Assembly: GCF_033958435.1 (NCBI RefSeq)
Contig: NC_134145.1
Coordinates: 37,413,501-37,477,500, forward strand
Direction: 5' to 3'
Source: Carettochelys insculpta
Lineage: Eukaryota > Chordata > Testudines > Carettochelyidae
DNA: 64,000 nt
The translations under genes and the position numbers were made by a program. Under the pieces are notes generated by a model. The model saw nothing but the letters and a program-made list of their open reading frames with translations. It searched no databases and was not told the origin of the DNA. Shown piece after piece: positions 44,531 through 57,954 of the stretch. Positions within the stretch are counted from its first letter, which is position 1, and each line of letters opens with the position of its first letter.

Positions 44531-46803
44531 CCCACTATGCGGGGGGGAACCTGAATAAGAGGGAGATAGACCTGGGAAATTACATTAGCTTGCCCTTGTT
44601 GAGTTTTCATAAAATCATTCAACTTGGAGGATAGATTCAACTTTGCGTTGTGGGCGTAGAGCAGGGAGGAAGCATGAAATCCCAATCTCAGGAGTCCTAG
44701 GAATCAAAGGGAGAGGACCCCCATTTGCTAAGAAACAGTCAAGTGGAGAGCTTGTTCTTGGATTTCTCCTTCCCCTACATGCTGGGAGCATGGATCTGTC
44801 ACTGGTACCATGTTACTTTTGTCTGAGTCTTCTGCAGCTGCACTGCAGTAGTTCCAGGTGGACTTCTACTGGAGTGAATGTTACTTGAGGCCATGCAATT
44901 TCCCAAATGGCTTTGGCCAGTCCTTGTGGTGTGCCCTAGGAGTGGCTGTTGTAAGATTCCAGAGACAGGGATTGGGGACCCAGTGGGGCACTCTCCCATT
45001 CTGAATTCTCAGGGGAGTTCCATTGCTACTATGAATTTCCTCTGCTCATAAAGTGATGGGATAACTGGGGAGCATTGTTTTTAATATTAAAAAATAGTTT
45101 GCTGTGATTTTGAGCCATCCACTGAAGAAATCATATTCAGTGTTTAGAATGGAATTATTTACATTCCAGTTCAAGTGTCACAAAGTCTAACCACTGCCTC
45201 CTTCTAAAACACCAAACATTACTGAATGAACAACAAAAATACTTTCATTGTCTATTGGTATGCTGATAAATTTTAGCTCCATGTTTGAATATAAAGGTCT
45301 CAGTAGTTGGGATCAAGCAGTTCTGGAAATTACTACAGAAAATACTTCTGAAACATAATATAATATCTAATTGCTGACAGTATTACGCACTTAATGAACA
45401 CAACTTGTTTTTATATATGGTGTGACTCAGAACAGTGCTTGCTGTCTCTTATCCCTGCAGCCCACCTTGCAATATTGCCGGTATCCGTGTGTAACAGATA
45501 GTGTTGTGCACTGGGCTGGAAGATAATAAATAGATTGGAGACGATGATTTACAAAAGGGTGCTTGGAACTCCTTGAACCAACAGGGAAAGAAAACAGTGC
45601 TAGTCCAAGGCTGTGCCGTCAACCTTGCAATAGGCTTTCCTCTCTCCTGAGGGCAATTTCTCCAAGATGTAACTTGCTTCCTGTTGTATCAACTGGAAAT
45701 TCACAAATCGGACGAACTGTGGTTCATTACTAAAATGGCTGATCCACGGGTTCCTAGCCGTCAGAGGGGTTTTTTATTGCTTTTCTCTGAAAGGATTTCT
45801 CTTAAGTGATGAAATAACTCACACTAATGCAGATAGCAAACAGCAGACTTTTATGATTATTTCCAGTTGTTTTAAAGAATTGCTTATTTAAAATGCATTA
45901 GTTTCCTAATGCAAAGGGGGTTATATTTTTTCCAGTGCAGATAAATTTAGACCTAACATGTTCATGACTAAGCATCAATGCATATTCAAGCTAATAATGC
46001 ATGTGATCTCTGATCATACAATAGTTAGCATTTAAAATTATAAGTGATTTATGTTTCTACCAGTTTGAACCTCATATCTACCGGGGTGTCTGGGGTGTGG
46101 CATTCTCCTCAGTCCTAGACTAGATGTCTTCAGCATTGGGGTGGTTCAAGTGGTCACTAAAAAACATGAAATAATACAACTAACAATGGAAGCAGAATTT
46201 GCCGAGTTATCATGCAGGATCATACTGAACCACATATAAACTATAGTACAATTTTTAAACTGCACACTGAGAGATCCACTTGTTCTGGAGTATTTTATAA
46301 GTATGTGCTTGATCTTCACATGAAGAGTATTTGCACACCAGCTATATAATATGAGAACTATGAGTCTTTTAAATATGAAATAAACTATTAAAATCATGCT
46401 GCCTCTCCAGTTTATTGAAAGATTTTGATATAAATAAAAAGAAACACATAAAAAAATCTTAAGTAGTTTTAAGGGTAAGTTTCTGAGACCTCACTAGTGT
46501 TATTAATAGTGCACTTGTTGTGATTTAACAACATATGGCAGACATAGACAGGCATATTAGGAGGCTAGTACACTTGAACTGTATTAATCAAACAAAATTA
46601 AAAAAAAGTTTAATTAACTGCATATTTTGTAAAAGCCACATTTCATTACTGTTTGTTTGGTAGATGGAGGCATGCACTGGAAACACTAATTCTAATTATT
46701 GCTGCAAGTGGGAGTTTTTGGCCCAAGGTCAAGGAATCATAGCAGAATGTGTGAATCTGCACTATACAGCAGCAGTAAGACTAATCATTCGAATAAAGCC
46801 AGT

Positions 46804-46822
46804 TGTGTGTGTGTGTGTGTGT
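46804..46822. repeat. TG microsatellite
   Basis: About nine TG units. Confidence 0.95.
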
Positions 46823-47220
46823 TTTTAAAGGACTGGCTGTGTGCTGTTCAATGTTCTGGATGAATCTAACACAATCAGTCTGTTCTCTGGTGTATAGCCA
46901 CTTCCTGCTGACTCAGGGCAACCTGCTTCTTCTGCCATTTATTAAAATGAAACATTCATATTAAAATTCAGTTTTTCAGAGAAAAGACCAAATAGACATT
47001 AGTAATGACATTATTAAATCTATTTTCCTTAAAATGAGCTGCCACACTTGTATGTTGCACAGGAGCACAAATATATCTCTCTCATTTACTTTACTCTTTA
47101 CTGTTTTAAAGAGTTAGATTCCTCCTTCCCCTCTCTCTTTTTCTGTTTGGTGTGGTGCATGCAGTGATTGTATGTCAAGAAAGAGACAGCTTTTATGGTC
47201 ACCAACATATATATTTCTAT

Positions 47221-47480
47221 TTCTCTACATGGCAAATAATGGGCAATTAATGGCTTTTAATTAACATGCAAATATAAACCTCTCTCCAAGGCTTGCATCT
47301 ACTAACAAGCTATTAATTTTTAAAAGTACAGAATAATAATTATTTTGTCCATCTAACAGATTTTGCCACTTTTTTGGATTGCATTATGTATGTGTACACA
47401 GAACTAAGAAACTGTACTGAAATTATTAAGTACTTATTTTTATAAAATAAATATTTGCTGAACACTAGATCACATTGCTC
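47221..47480. promoter_or_regulatory. Candidate conserved non-coding element (speculative)
   Basis: A dense set of ATTA/TAAT homeodomain cores (GGCAATTAATGGC, TTTTAATTAACATG) abuts a perfect POU octamer ATGCAAAT (47266-47273), then CAAGCTATTAATTTTTAAAA and AATAATAATTATTTTG. Such clusters are typical of developmental enhancers in gene deserts, but AT-rich DNA gives ATTA cores by chance. No conservation data are available here. Confidence 0.25.
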
Positions 47481-48117
47481 AATATTTTGTGATTCCATAA
47501 TGAAAGGCTCTATTATAATTAGATAACACTGAACAGCTTCCAGCTTTGTAAATGTTTGGATCCAGATTTAAACTCTGTGGATAGCTGCTAAGCTTTCTTT
47601 TAATAGAATGAACCAAAAGCCTGATTCAAACTCTAATGGACTTTTTTTTAAAAAAATCAGATTTAGACATGAACTTTGCTTATTAGATCCATCTCTGAAT
47701 TTCATGGATATGACAAGGAGTTTAATTAAGTTTGCTGTGTGCTGCTTAAAACAGATTTCAAAGCACATTAGGAGTGTAGGCACTTTTAAAATCCCACTAA
47801 GGTCCATCTTTTTTAGACACCAAAATACCTTTTGAAACTTAGCCCAACGTGAGTTATACACTGCTAACCTGAGTAAGGGAGGTACAATCTGAGATTAAAG
47901 ATTACAGTTCTCTGCTGACACTACTAATTTTGAACCTGCCTTGAAAGGCTGGTCAAAGAGTGACCTAGAAATCCCCTGCATGCCAGTGGTCTAATGATGT
48001 AAGGCTCTTTAAGTCAGACTGAATCCCACATTTCTGAAGTTAAGTCATGAATAAGTAGGTACACACATTCATGCATGACTGCTTAGCTATGTAAGTATCA
48101 GATATGCACGTGCATCA

Positions 48118-48215
48118 GAATGGCCATACTGCGTCAGACCAACGGTCCATCTAGCCAAGTATCCTGTCAACCAACAATGGCCAATGCCAAATGCCCCAGA
48201 GTACATGAACAGAAC
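48118..48215 (-). mobile_element. CR1 3' fragment, minus strand
   Basis: GAATGGCCATACTGCGTCAG, ACCAACGGTCCATCTAGCCA and CCAATGCCAAATGCCCCAGA are the reverse complement of the CR1 3' end at 37.7-37.8 kb. Only about 100 bp remain. Confidence 0.88.
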
Positions 48216-48670
48216 AGGCTAGATTAACATAGAATCCTTTTTTTTGTTTGTTTCTGTTTTCAATTTTCTGTATAAGACTACTGTGAAGTAAAATTTTATT
48301 TTTAACTCAAAACTGCCTGGCATTTTAGGATCAAATACAATACACTTACATTATTTTAACTGAAGCCTTTCCATCAATAATTTAGAAAAATCAGAACCTC
48401 ATATTTCCATCTGTTATTAGAGCACCTTTCATAATAACATTGACAGTCAGGTCAAAGTGGGCTTTGTGGGTTTATACTAAAAATATTAACTGTTCTCCAT
48501 ACTTGCATTTCCTCATGTGCTTCCTTATCTTCCCTTTGCACAAGGCTCTGCGCTTGTCCATTCTGTTTGTAATCTCCTCATTCTCATCTTTGTGCCTTTC
48601 TTTGTGTGGCTCCCGAGGCCTAGAACTATCTCCCCATTGTCTGACCATACAGAAATATGGATGGGACATA

Positions 48671-48705
48671 TTGGCATGGGTTTAATCAGGCCGCCAACTT
48701 TACCA
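48671..48705 (+). repeat. Unassigned repeat block, copy 1
   Basis: A 35-bp segment starting TTGGCATGGGTTTAATCAGG matches 29 of 35 positions at 49309-49343, in the same orientation and 638 bp apart. The surrounding sequence does not obviously align, so both may be pieces of one diverged interspersed element. Confidence 0.6.
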
Positions 48706-49308
48706 TTCAATGTCTGGGGCTGCCTGGCAGATAGCGCATAGTGCAGTTAAGCCCCATGTTTATTTTATAATTACTTAGCAGGCTGAGGGCTTTTACTTGC
48801 TCCCTCTTTTTTCCATCCCTGTCACTTCAGCAAATCTACTGACAGAACTTAACCATATCCAGGATGAGGGGATTCCACCCTCTCCTCCACTTTTTCTATC
48901 TCAGTATCTCCAGCAACCACTCCTTCCTTCTAGGAGGGTTAAGATGGACTATAAAATGCGGAGTTGGCTCCCTGCTATATCAATCATTGGAGTCGTCGAA
49001 CAGCTCCTGTTTCTTCTTTTAAGAAGTCCTTTTCCAAGCCATTTGTCCAGTCATTGTATTACTTTCCTGTGGAGTACCTACTCTGGACATCCTCCAGAAA
49101 GAGGTGCTAGCAATTTGCTCAGCTACCTCTTCCCCACATCCAGTCAGGGTCCTAGTCATCTAATGCCATCTTTTATATTGGTTAAAAACATGACAGCAGC
49201 TAAGATGGATAGGTGGACCACATCTTCCCAAAACAATCCAGCTGCCCCATATACTATGCCCAGGTGCACAATTACCTCTGTGCTCCCAAGGAACAAGGAC
49301 CGGAAACA

Positions 49309-49343
49309 TTGGCATGGATTTAACCAGGCTGACATCTTTACTA
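49309..49343 (+). repeat. Unassigned repeat block, copy 2
   Basis: It starts TTGGCATGGATTTAACCAGG and partners 48671-48705. The 192-codon frame that runs through it (48797-49375) has no recognisable domain. Confidence 0.6.
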
Positions 49344-50704
49344 TTTCACTTTACTGTTTTGCCAACTTTTACTGACCTCTTCAATCTCCTTCGTCTGGTC
49401 TTTCTATATACTCTTGGTCATTTCCAAATGCTAATTATGTCCATAGTTGTCAATGCTGCAGAAGCTACTTGCTCTGTTTCTTTCAGATGTCTTCCAGGTG
49501 TCTGTGGTAAATCCCATCAACTACTGTTAGTAAAACATTTGATGTTACCTAAGCAGATATGTAATTATTGCTTTAACTTAGAAGCACTGCCATCATCAAA
49601 AAATGCAAAGGGGCAAAACAAATACAAATAGAATTTTTCTAAAGATTCTCTTGTATCCGTCCTACAATGCTTGAGTGACTCCAATGTGTACATGAAAACA
49701 TTCTCTCATCAATTAAAGTTAGAACAGTATATCATTTTTACAATGGGGATATGACTCTGTTCGTTGTTTAGACAACAGTGCATGGATCTAAAATGATTCC
49801 CATATGAAAGGATGCTAAATAAGCGAATGACTCGATCCAAGATTACCTCGTGTATGTGCCTCTTTTCCCATCCACAATACCTGGTGCAGAGCTAAATCGC
49901 AGAGCAAGCCTAGCATTCAAAGACACAAACAGCAGTTTTCAGTTATATTGTGCTACACACTTATTTATGTCTCTGTGCTCTCCAGCAAACAGTAATGTAG
50001 CTGAACATATGCTGAGCAGTAGCTGGTATATGTCTACTTTATGACCCAAGCTGTCTCATCAGGATTTTCCACAGGTAGGGAAATGGCAGATCTGAGCCTG
50101 TAAACAATTTCTGCCTAATGTGGCTAATGGACAGTGCATTTTGTCTCTCACATAAGGTACTGTCCTGAAGCCTGATTTTTTTTTGGGGGGGGAGGGGAGC
50201 GGATTTCCCTGAACATTCTGTTTTCCTTATTGGCCTCCCAGATCTCAGTAGCTTCCGTGACAGTCTGGCTGCTGCAAGAGATGTTCTGATATGTATTACC
50301 TGTTTGCCAGTTCCCCATCAGCAGGACTGGAAAGTGTGGTGTTGAAACCAGCACACGCTCTCAATTATTGTGATTGCTCATGCAGTTAGTGCCAAATTAT
50401 ACCATGATGCCCATTCAGTGCCATGAAAATCAGTTCTTCCTCCCGATCTGTGGGACCAGCTGTCCCCAGAAAGGCTTCCTTTTTGGGGTGGGCATTTTGG
50501 AGATCAGTTCTGGAATTACTTTCCATCCCTTTAATTTGAACTTTAGTGCTTCTCTCTGTAACACCCGAGTCAGTGGGTACTGACCTCTGTTGTGTCACAG
50601 TAGCATTGATTTTTTGTTAACCAGGCCTATTTTGGGGATCTGGGGCCACAAAATAAGGTAACACTCTTACACACACTCCTATATGTCATTCCTTCATTAC
50701 ATCT
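49344..50704. other. Non-coding, nothing recognised
   Basis: Unique DNA. A GGGG-rich patch at 50179-50200 is the only notable composition feature. Confidence 0.5.
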
Positions 50705-50872
50705 TAGAGGGATGAACTCTGGAATTACCTAGGGAAGTGGTAGAATCTCCTTCCCTAGAGCCACAGCTTGACAAAGCCCTGGCTAGGATGATTTGGTTGG
50801 GACTGATCCTTTCAGCATGTGGTTAGATTCAATGACCTCCTGAGATCTCTACAAAGCCTATGATTCTATGAT
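50705..50872 (+). mobile_element. CR1 3' fragment, different subfamily
   Basis: CTTGACAAAGCCCTGGCTAG, GATGATTTGGTTGGGACTGA, ATGACCTCCTGAGATCTCTA and a terminal TATGATTCTATGAT form the CR1 tail with ATTCTATG repeats. This differs from the TTATGTTC-ended subfamily at 37.8 kb. Confidence 0.88.
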
Positions 50873-53492
50873 GTTTTCACTCTTCAAAATAAAGGGGAAA
50901 ATTCGTCTCTTCCCTCCGCCCCCCACCTGTTTGTACTCTTTCAGAAATGAGCCCAAAAAACCCTCCAGGGAAGCTGCATCTCCATGAATTTAGAGAGCTA
51001 TGCAGGTTGTGCATCAGGAAGTAGGAGAATCCACAAATAATTTTAAGTTAGACACAATGACTCATAGAATTGTCAAATCATATATTAATTTTTTGGGGAA
51101 GAGGTAGCTTAAAATTATAAATAAACAAAACAAAACCATGATGAAAGTGTGACTTTTTCACAACAAAAAGCTTTCTGGTATGAAACAATGCCTGAAAGTT
51201 TACAAGAGATTTCTTTAATTAGATGAATGTAACAAGTTGATTAGACTTTATAAGCTTTGAAAAAATTCAGATCCGCTTATACTGAAAAGTTGGACTCAGA
51301 ATGTAAATTATTCACAGTTGATTAAACCAAGACAAGCAATTCTCAAACATTTCTCAAAGCTTGAGAAAAAGGAACATATTGAATTCTATTTTACTGCTCA
51401 AAAATGGCAACTAACAATCATAAGCTGCATATGAAACCCTGTATGAACCACATTTATGAGATCATTGCGTGTGAATCAAATTATGTTAGCTTTGGTTTGA
51501 AGAATGTAAAAATAATTGCCAGTAAGCATCCCTGTATAGCACTAATTTTCTGAAACAAGTTATTTTAATTACTACTAGTGTCAAGAGTATGTGTGGGTGA
51601 TTTTATTATATTTAACGTGTTTAGTGAAGCTTCGTGAACTGTAGCTGATGAAGTATTTAATAAGTATTTTTATTTTTAAGTGACAGGCCAATATTCAATA
51701 CTTCTGACATTTTTACTAGTGGAAATTGGTATGATGTAATGATGTGATAGTCTAGTACAATGTAAAGACACATGGAACTTTTTATTACATATACTACACC
51801 TCATTAAACCACTCTGATAGTGCAAAGGGGACTTAATGGGGACACAAATGTAAAAGGCTGTAAGCAGATCGATATCCGCTTTAAGATCCCTTTACTTTGC
51901 TGGTGTGTTGTGAAGGGCCCTGAGCGTAAAGGTAAGTGAGGTCCATGTGTGGGTCCATATGTGTGTGTGTATGTAAATAAAAGACAGAGAAAGAGAGAAA
52001 TGCACACAATTGTGGTATATGTCTTACTTCGACTATTTGATGTAGACATGCATTTTTAGATCACCTAATTAAATCACATCTCTATTTCTGCTCATTGCGC
52101 TCCCACTTGAATTATGATAACCAATCAAAAAGGTGAAAGTCTGGAATTCTGCCTCCTCAAAGTCCTTAGTATCATATGCCAACAGTTATAAAACCAAACA
52201 ACCACAACAGAAGTATCACTGAATGACCTAACAAAGAAGGGTTTTTGGAGATATCCATGTACACAAGCGAGGTTGTAATGATTATGTCAGACAGCCCTTA
52301 AAGTCACACAACTTTAATGGTCTGTCTGGTTATTTTAAGCACCAATTCATGCTCTGGGTGCATTTATGCAATTTTAAAATTTCAAACATTAAATCAATAG
52401 TCAAAATCTGTATAATAGACTGTAAATCCCAGTATGTACAAATATACGGTGTTGTGTCTTGAAGACAAAAGATGTGCACTGGACAGGTTTTAGATATGTA
52501 GCAAAACTTTCCCTTCATTGTAAGAGTTACGTCCTTCCTCACTCTGGGCTAGAATGAGCCTTAACTCAACAGGACTACTCAAGAAGCAATTTGGCACTTA
52601 GTAATGATAAATGTTTTATCACATCCCAGCCTCTCAGGTAATCTCATTTGTTAATAAAACAAAATCTTGAAAATGTCAAACCATATGACGATTTTACTGA
52701 CATCCGTAAACATTTGTATTTCTGAGAACATGATGAGGAGAAAATATATGTATGCTTTTGTATTTTCCTGATCTGCTGTAAATTAACCGCTAGCTAGATT
52801 TCACTTCCACATTCTAGGATCTCTTGGTGTGTACAACAACATTAATGTTCTTGAAACAGAAAACAATGAACTGCAATTTTAAAAATAAATCTCTAAGAAG
52901 AGAAGAGAAAAGAGATGAATGTTTTAATCTTCCCTTCTTCATGATCTTCTTAACATTGCTCAGTGAATAGTTCAAGTATCAGACTATACTCTTATGAATC
53001 TGTCTCATAAATATGTCAAGTGAAAAGTACAGTTATTTTAATAGTCTGTGTTGGTTGGCCATCATGGATTTAATTAAGAGAAAACTAGTACATGAAATAT
53101 GATACAAAAGCACCAGACAAAATGGAGGAATGTTTTATTGCAGATTTAAATCAGGGCTACAGAATTAATGATGATCTGGCCTCAGAAATCCCGCTTACAT
53201 TTAATTAATATAAGCTGGTGCAAACTTGTTCAAATACGAACAAAAGTTGACATGTAAAAGAATTAATGATGTAAGCAACTCATGTTCTTTATAATATATC
53301 TACATTAATTGCAACTATATTATATTGTTTATTAAAATGTCATGGCTTGTATTAGTTTTGTCTTGTTTTAATGTATATACGACATTTGAAATATGAACTC
53401 AGTAAAATGTTATTTGCAACTGTCTTTGTTCTGCGATGCTCCCAGCATGCCACATTAGTTAACCTTCCTTTCCTTTACTGAACTGCCCACAA
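50873..53492. other. AT-rich unique stretch
   Basis: No gene. TAATTA-type cores are frequent (for example 53040-53300), which is weak evidence for regulatory DNA. Confidence 0.5.
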
Positions 53493-53548
53493 AATAATTA
53501 AATAAATTTGATCTCAAATTAATAATTAAGTAAATTTGATCTAAAATT
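53493..53548. repeat. Two-unit tandem repeat, 28-bp unit
   Basis: Two adjacent 28-bp units starting AATAATTAA and ending AAATT differ at two positions. Confidence 0.95.
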
Positions 53549-54059
53549 AAATGTATGCTTGAAAGGATGGACCTCAAAAACCTTGCATTCCTTTTTTTGT
53601 CTGATCACCCTTCTCTTATATCTCTGCCTCTCTCTCTCTTGCTATTATTTGGAAAGGAAAAGCACTGTCAAAGTTAGATCTGTAACTGTTACTCAGGCAA
53701 AACTGTCATTGACTTTAATGTCTGGACTTCAAGTGAGCTTTGCCTGAGCAAGGACTGCTGGTTTAAGCTTATGCTGCGATTTGTATTTTTCAGAAATGAT
53801 AAAAATGCACAAATCTTGGAATTTTCTTCATGATTTATTCTGCAATCATGTGGGACTACTTCGTAAGTGTAATCCAATGCTCATCAAAGTAAATAGAGAC
53901 TCCCATTGACCTCACTGGTGTGGACGGTGGCAAAAGAAGAGCTGTTTTACCATTAGCATCCAAAGGAACAGAAGCAGATTTCCTGTGTATAAAATCAACC
54001 AGGAGCATCTATATTTGCAGGGCTGATGCCTAAATCTATAGCTGAATCTGGCCTCTGAG
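53549..54059. other. Non-coding, nothing recognised
   Basis: Contains TCATTGACTTTAATGTC, a member of the recurrent CATTGACTTCAATGG motif class. Confidence 0.45.
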
Positions 54060-54466
54060 ACTACAGTTACAACAGTGAGTTTTGCCAACAAAACCCCAGT
54101 GTTGTTGGTAAAACTGGTGGACCATTCACACACAAAATGCGTTTTGTCGACAGGTTGCCAACAAAACTCAGAACTTTTCCTAGCAGTGTCCTGCCTCTCA
54201 GCCATGCTGTCAACACTGCTGTCAACAAAAAAGCTGTGTGGGTGTTGCTTCTCTCAACAAAGAGAGCAGCCAGAATAATGGGCAGCCCTGTCTGTGGTGC
54301 TTCCCGGTGCTTCTTTTGCTGAGAGAGTGGCTGGGCAGTCCCGCCGCTCTGTCAACAGAGCAGAGTGCTCTTCTGATTGGCTTTTGTTTGTGCCTGCACT
54401 CTGTCAACAGAAGTTTTGTCAGGAAATCTCTTCTGACCGTGACTTCTGTCGATAGACCACTGTAGT
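54060..54466. mobile_element. Diverged palindromic DNA transposon with GTCGACA / GTCAACA repeats
   Basis: The ends ACTACAG (54060) and CTGTAGT (54466) are inverted. Inside are many TTTTGTCGACAGG, CTGTCAACAGAG and TTTGCCAACAAAAC motifs (CTCTGTCAACAGAG is itself palindromic), arranged roughly symmetrically. This matches the build of sauropsid MITEs with TTTTGTCGACAAAA arms. Boundaries are approximate and no target duplication was found. Confidence 0.6.
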
Positions 54467-57400
54467 ACAACCATTGCCTAAATTATTTTCATATCTGAGT
54501 CCTTATGACAACTAGCCTATATTGGGGCAGATTAATAACAAGTATGTCAACTTTCTCAATTTGAATGGCTTCCAATAATTTAGATATAGAACCCTTAATC
54601 GGCTTTGTTGCTCTGGAAGGCAACTAAACCAGTATTACTGCATTTTACTAACCCTTTATTAATAAAAGGGAAAAAAACAGTGGCAACATCTCACTGGCCA
54701 GAAAGGCATCTTATAATGAACTTCATCCTCTTGATCTGAAAGCCCAGAACCATGGACTTCAGTTACTCTCCAAATATAGTAACTTGGGCTGCCAGAAAGG
54801 AAATAAAAGCTGCAAATTGAAACAAAACTAAAAGTGCTTCAGAGAAATAAATTCATAACTACTTATACTTTTTGGTGAAAAAGACATCAAAGGGTTGCAA
54901 TTCAGCCTGTAAGGCAAAAAGAAAGGATAAAAGGATAGACCTATAGTTTCAAAATATGTTTTCCTTTAATGAACACAGTTGAAAATATCCATAAATCTCT
55001 TCCAAAATAGTTATGTTGCAAAGCAGTCAGGGCCTTTGTGCCTAACGTGTTTCTAATAAACCCAGAAGTGTAATCCAGGGCAAGCGTGGGTAAATGTCGT
55101 TTACCACTTCCCTTTTAGAGACTATGGAGTTTAATTTAGCCACTTCTCTTTTTTTTTTTTTAACCACCGCACAAGTAACTAAATTTATTATCTGCATGTT
55201 TGCATAAATTGTGAAAAAGTCCATTGTGTCTTGACTGTTTTCAGCATTTATTTCAGCATTCACTTTTTTCAGTAAATGAAAGGAAAAACTCCTGAGAAAT
55301 GCAGTTGATACATAGAAATTACCAGACTTCTGGCGATTACCAAGAGCAAACGTAGCCTTATTTAGCTAAATTTACACAATTTTGTTTAAAGTTGCATGAG
55401 ATAATCTTAACAAAATGAATTACAGATTTGTCTCTGTGTATATAATGTATAAATTTAGGCCATAACAACAAAGTCACAAATAATACATGATGAAACATAA
55501 AACATGGTCACATGAACACAAACAAGTTTTTATAAGGATACTTACCTTCTCTTGCCAGTGGTGCTACATGAATTATTATTACCTGGATTTTGTATACCTT
55601 TGCCAGGTTCTTACAACTGTAAAAATTTTAGTGCAGAAGCACAACACCAAACCTAATCTTTTGCCTCCTTTCTCAATGAAAGAATAATATATTATAAAAC
55701 AAAGAAAACACTGAGGAAAAAGTAAGACAGTGTAGATGGAATCTGAAGTGGGCTGGTTAATGTTTCTGCAGGAACAGAGCTGCAGAGGGGAGAGAGGAGA
55801 GTGGCAGTGTAAAAATGTATTATTCCTTTCTGTGGGATAATGAATGCTGGGGAGCACAGTGAACGGTGAGATCTGTTGAACCTTTAAAGAGGTGCAGCTT
55901 TCTCCTCTCCCTCACGTATTCTCCTGCCTGGTGTGCAAAGTTGTGGGCCATGGCCTTCCCTGCCTCCTTTGGGGCCATGCGGACTGTAAGTCGGACTAGC
56001 TGTCACGCACACTTTTGCGCTCTCCAGCACCTGCAGATAAATAATGGCTACTCGGTGTGTGCATCTTCCAAACAGAAAGCTCATTTCACTTTCTCCACCT
56101 CACAGTACACCCGCGCAGACCCAGACACAAATGGACTCCATACATGTTTATATAAAAAAACACTGCCAACTGAAGAGGCTCAGGATGTCGCAGGACGTGC
56201 TCAGGACGTTGCTGGTTCAGGGCCAGGATGGGAACACTGAGCTTTGATCTTTCTGAACAAATAATCTCCAATTCAAAAGCCTTTTTCAGGGATAATTAGA
56301 GCCACTTTATGCAATGCTGTAATTGAAGCCTAGTCTAAACTCTGGAACACAACTCATATTATCTTATTTTGATCATACAATAGGCCTTAGATAAGATGAG
56401 GGCCTGAAGATCTGCCCTGGTATTTGTGGAATAAAAGTAACCAAGTGATATACAGAAAAAAAATAATCATATCTGAGCACCACACCTAAGAAAGTGGGAA
56501 GGACTGAGCTCTCCAGCCCATACGGTTCAGAGAATGAACATATATTTGCTTTAGAGCACGCCATATCACTTGTTCGCTAGCATATCCTGCAAGATTGTAA
56601 TGTCCATGGCAGGTCAAGTTTTCATGATGCTGCATGAAGTTCCCTAATGTTATATAAAACGGTCTTGCAAAGAACTTTTATCACATAATTTTACATTGAC
56701 TGGGATGCCACCAATGTCACAGATTCAAAAGTGATCTCTGGCTATTAATATTTTCCATACAATTTTTATAGTTAAAAACAAGTTGGAGAGCTGCATTAAT
56801 CAATTAGTGAGCTAGCTGACATATAATGCAACATTTAAATTAAATACTCAAATACTTTTGAAAATTCTGCTATGGCTTCATTTCATTCATGGTGAAATTA
56901 ACAGCTAAGGTGCTGCCACACTTTGAGAAATGGCATAATGCACAGCACTGATCGAAAACTGTGCTGAACTGTCTGTGAGCACTGTTCGTAGAAAACTTTG
57001 CACTAACCTGCAGTCCTGCAGCTTTAAATTCCTTTTGCCTTCTGGAGATTTTCTGCACTGTTGGGTGAATCCCATTGAATACCACTAAAATTCTGTGTCC
57101 GAGACACTCCTTGGACACAGAAACAGGTGGGATTATAAGGTTCTAAGACTCTAGACGGACATGTACTGTTAAGGGATACTGAAGGCTTTACAGTGAACTC
57201 ATACCACACCTGCATTAATTATTCTACTGACTGGAAGTAGCCTCGCTGATGTACCTGAAACTTGTCCTTCCTGGTGTAAACTAAGTTATTCCACATCCAC
57301 CCAAATGTAATTGAGAGCAAAATGTGTTGCAATTATCAGCATAAACATAATAAAGAATTTTTAGATTTTTAGATGTATTCAAATACTTCAGTTAATTTAA

Positions 57401-57937
57401 AAAAAAAGAAAAAATCAGGATTTCTCCCAGCAGTGACAATGACACATTCCATTTGGATGCCATCACAAAAGGTTGTGTCTCTTTCACAAAAATGATCTGA
57501 GAATATTAGACTAGCATGGCTTGCTGGTGCTTCTGATAGGGAAATCGCACAGCAATCTACACATTTCATAACCCTCATCCAGCCATGTACTCAGAGATGG
57601 TTGAATTTTTACCTGCAGTTTTCACTTTAAAAACTGTGTTTTGCCTGTCAATCTTGTGTGTCTACAAGAACTGGCATAAGTGAAAACCCAGAACCAAATA
57701 CTCTAAACTCTGAGATGAAAATGGGTTACAGACTAAACCCAGACTTGCATGTGAATTCACTACTGATCCCAGTCTCTGCAATGGACTTAACATCTGAGGC
57801 CCTCAGCTCCCTGCCAAATTTGACATGGTCAGCAGCTTGGTCTGAACTTGGCAGTTTGTACACATTTCTGTTGTTTCAACCATCCAAGCTAATCGTGCTC
57901 TTTTTCCCTGTGGAAAATACAATGTATGTTATTCAGT

Positions 57938-57954
57938 AAAAAAAAAAAAAAAAA
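57938..57954. repeat. A-homopolymer run
   Basis: About 17 A. There is no AATAAA 10-30 bp upstream and no recognisable retrogene, so it is not taken as a poly(A) tail. Confidence 0.8.

Larger units (their letters stand above)
44531..48117. other. AT-rich unique stretch
   Basis: No gene is recognised. It contains a TG repeat (46804-46822) and the homeodomain/octamer-rich segment annotated separately. The frames of 66-97 codons have no domain. Confidence 0.5.

Noticed and set aside
48797..49375. 192-codon plus-strand frame
   Set aside because: No domain, no start context, and it crosses an interspersed repeat block.
55866..56240. 124-codon frame in less AT-rich DNA, considered as an exon or promoter
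   Set aside because: No recognisable protein similarity, few CpG, no clear splice sites or promoter motif set.
57658..57954. Possible processed pseudogene ending in an A-run
   Set aside because: No polyadenylation signal upstream, no recognisable parent gene, no target duplication seen.
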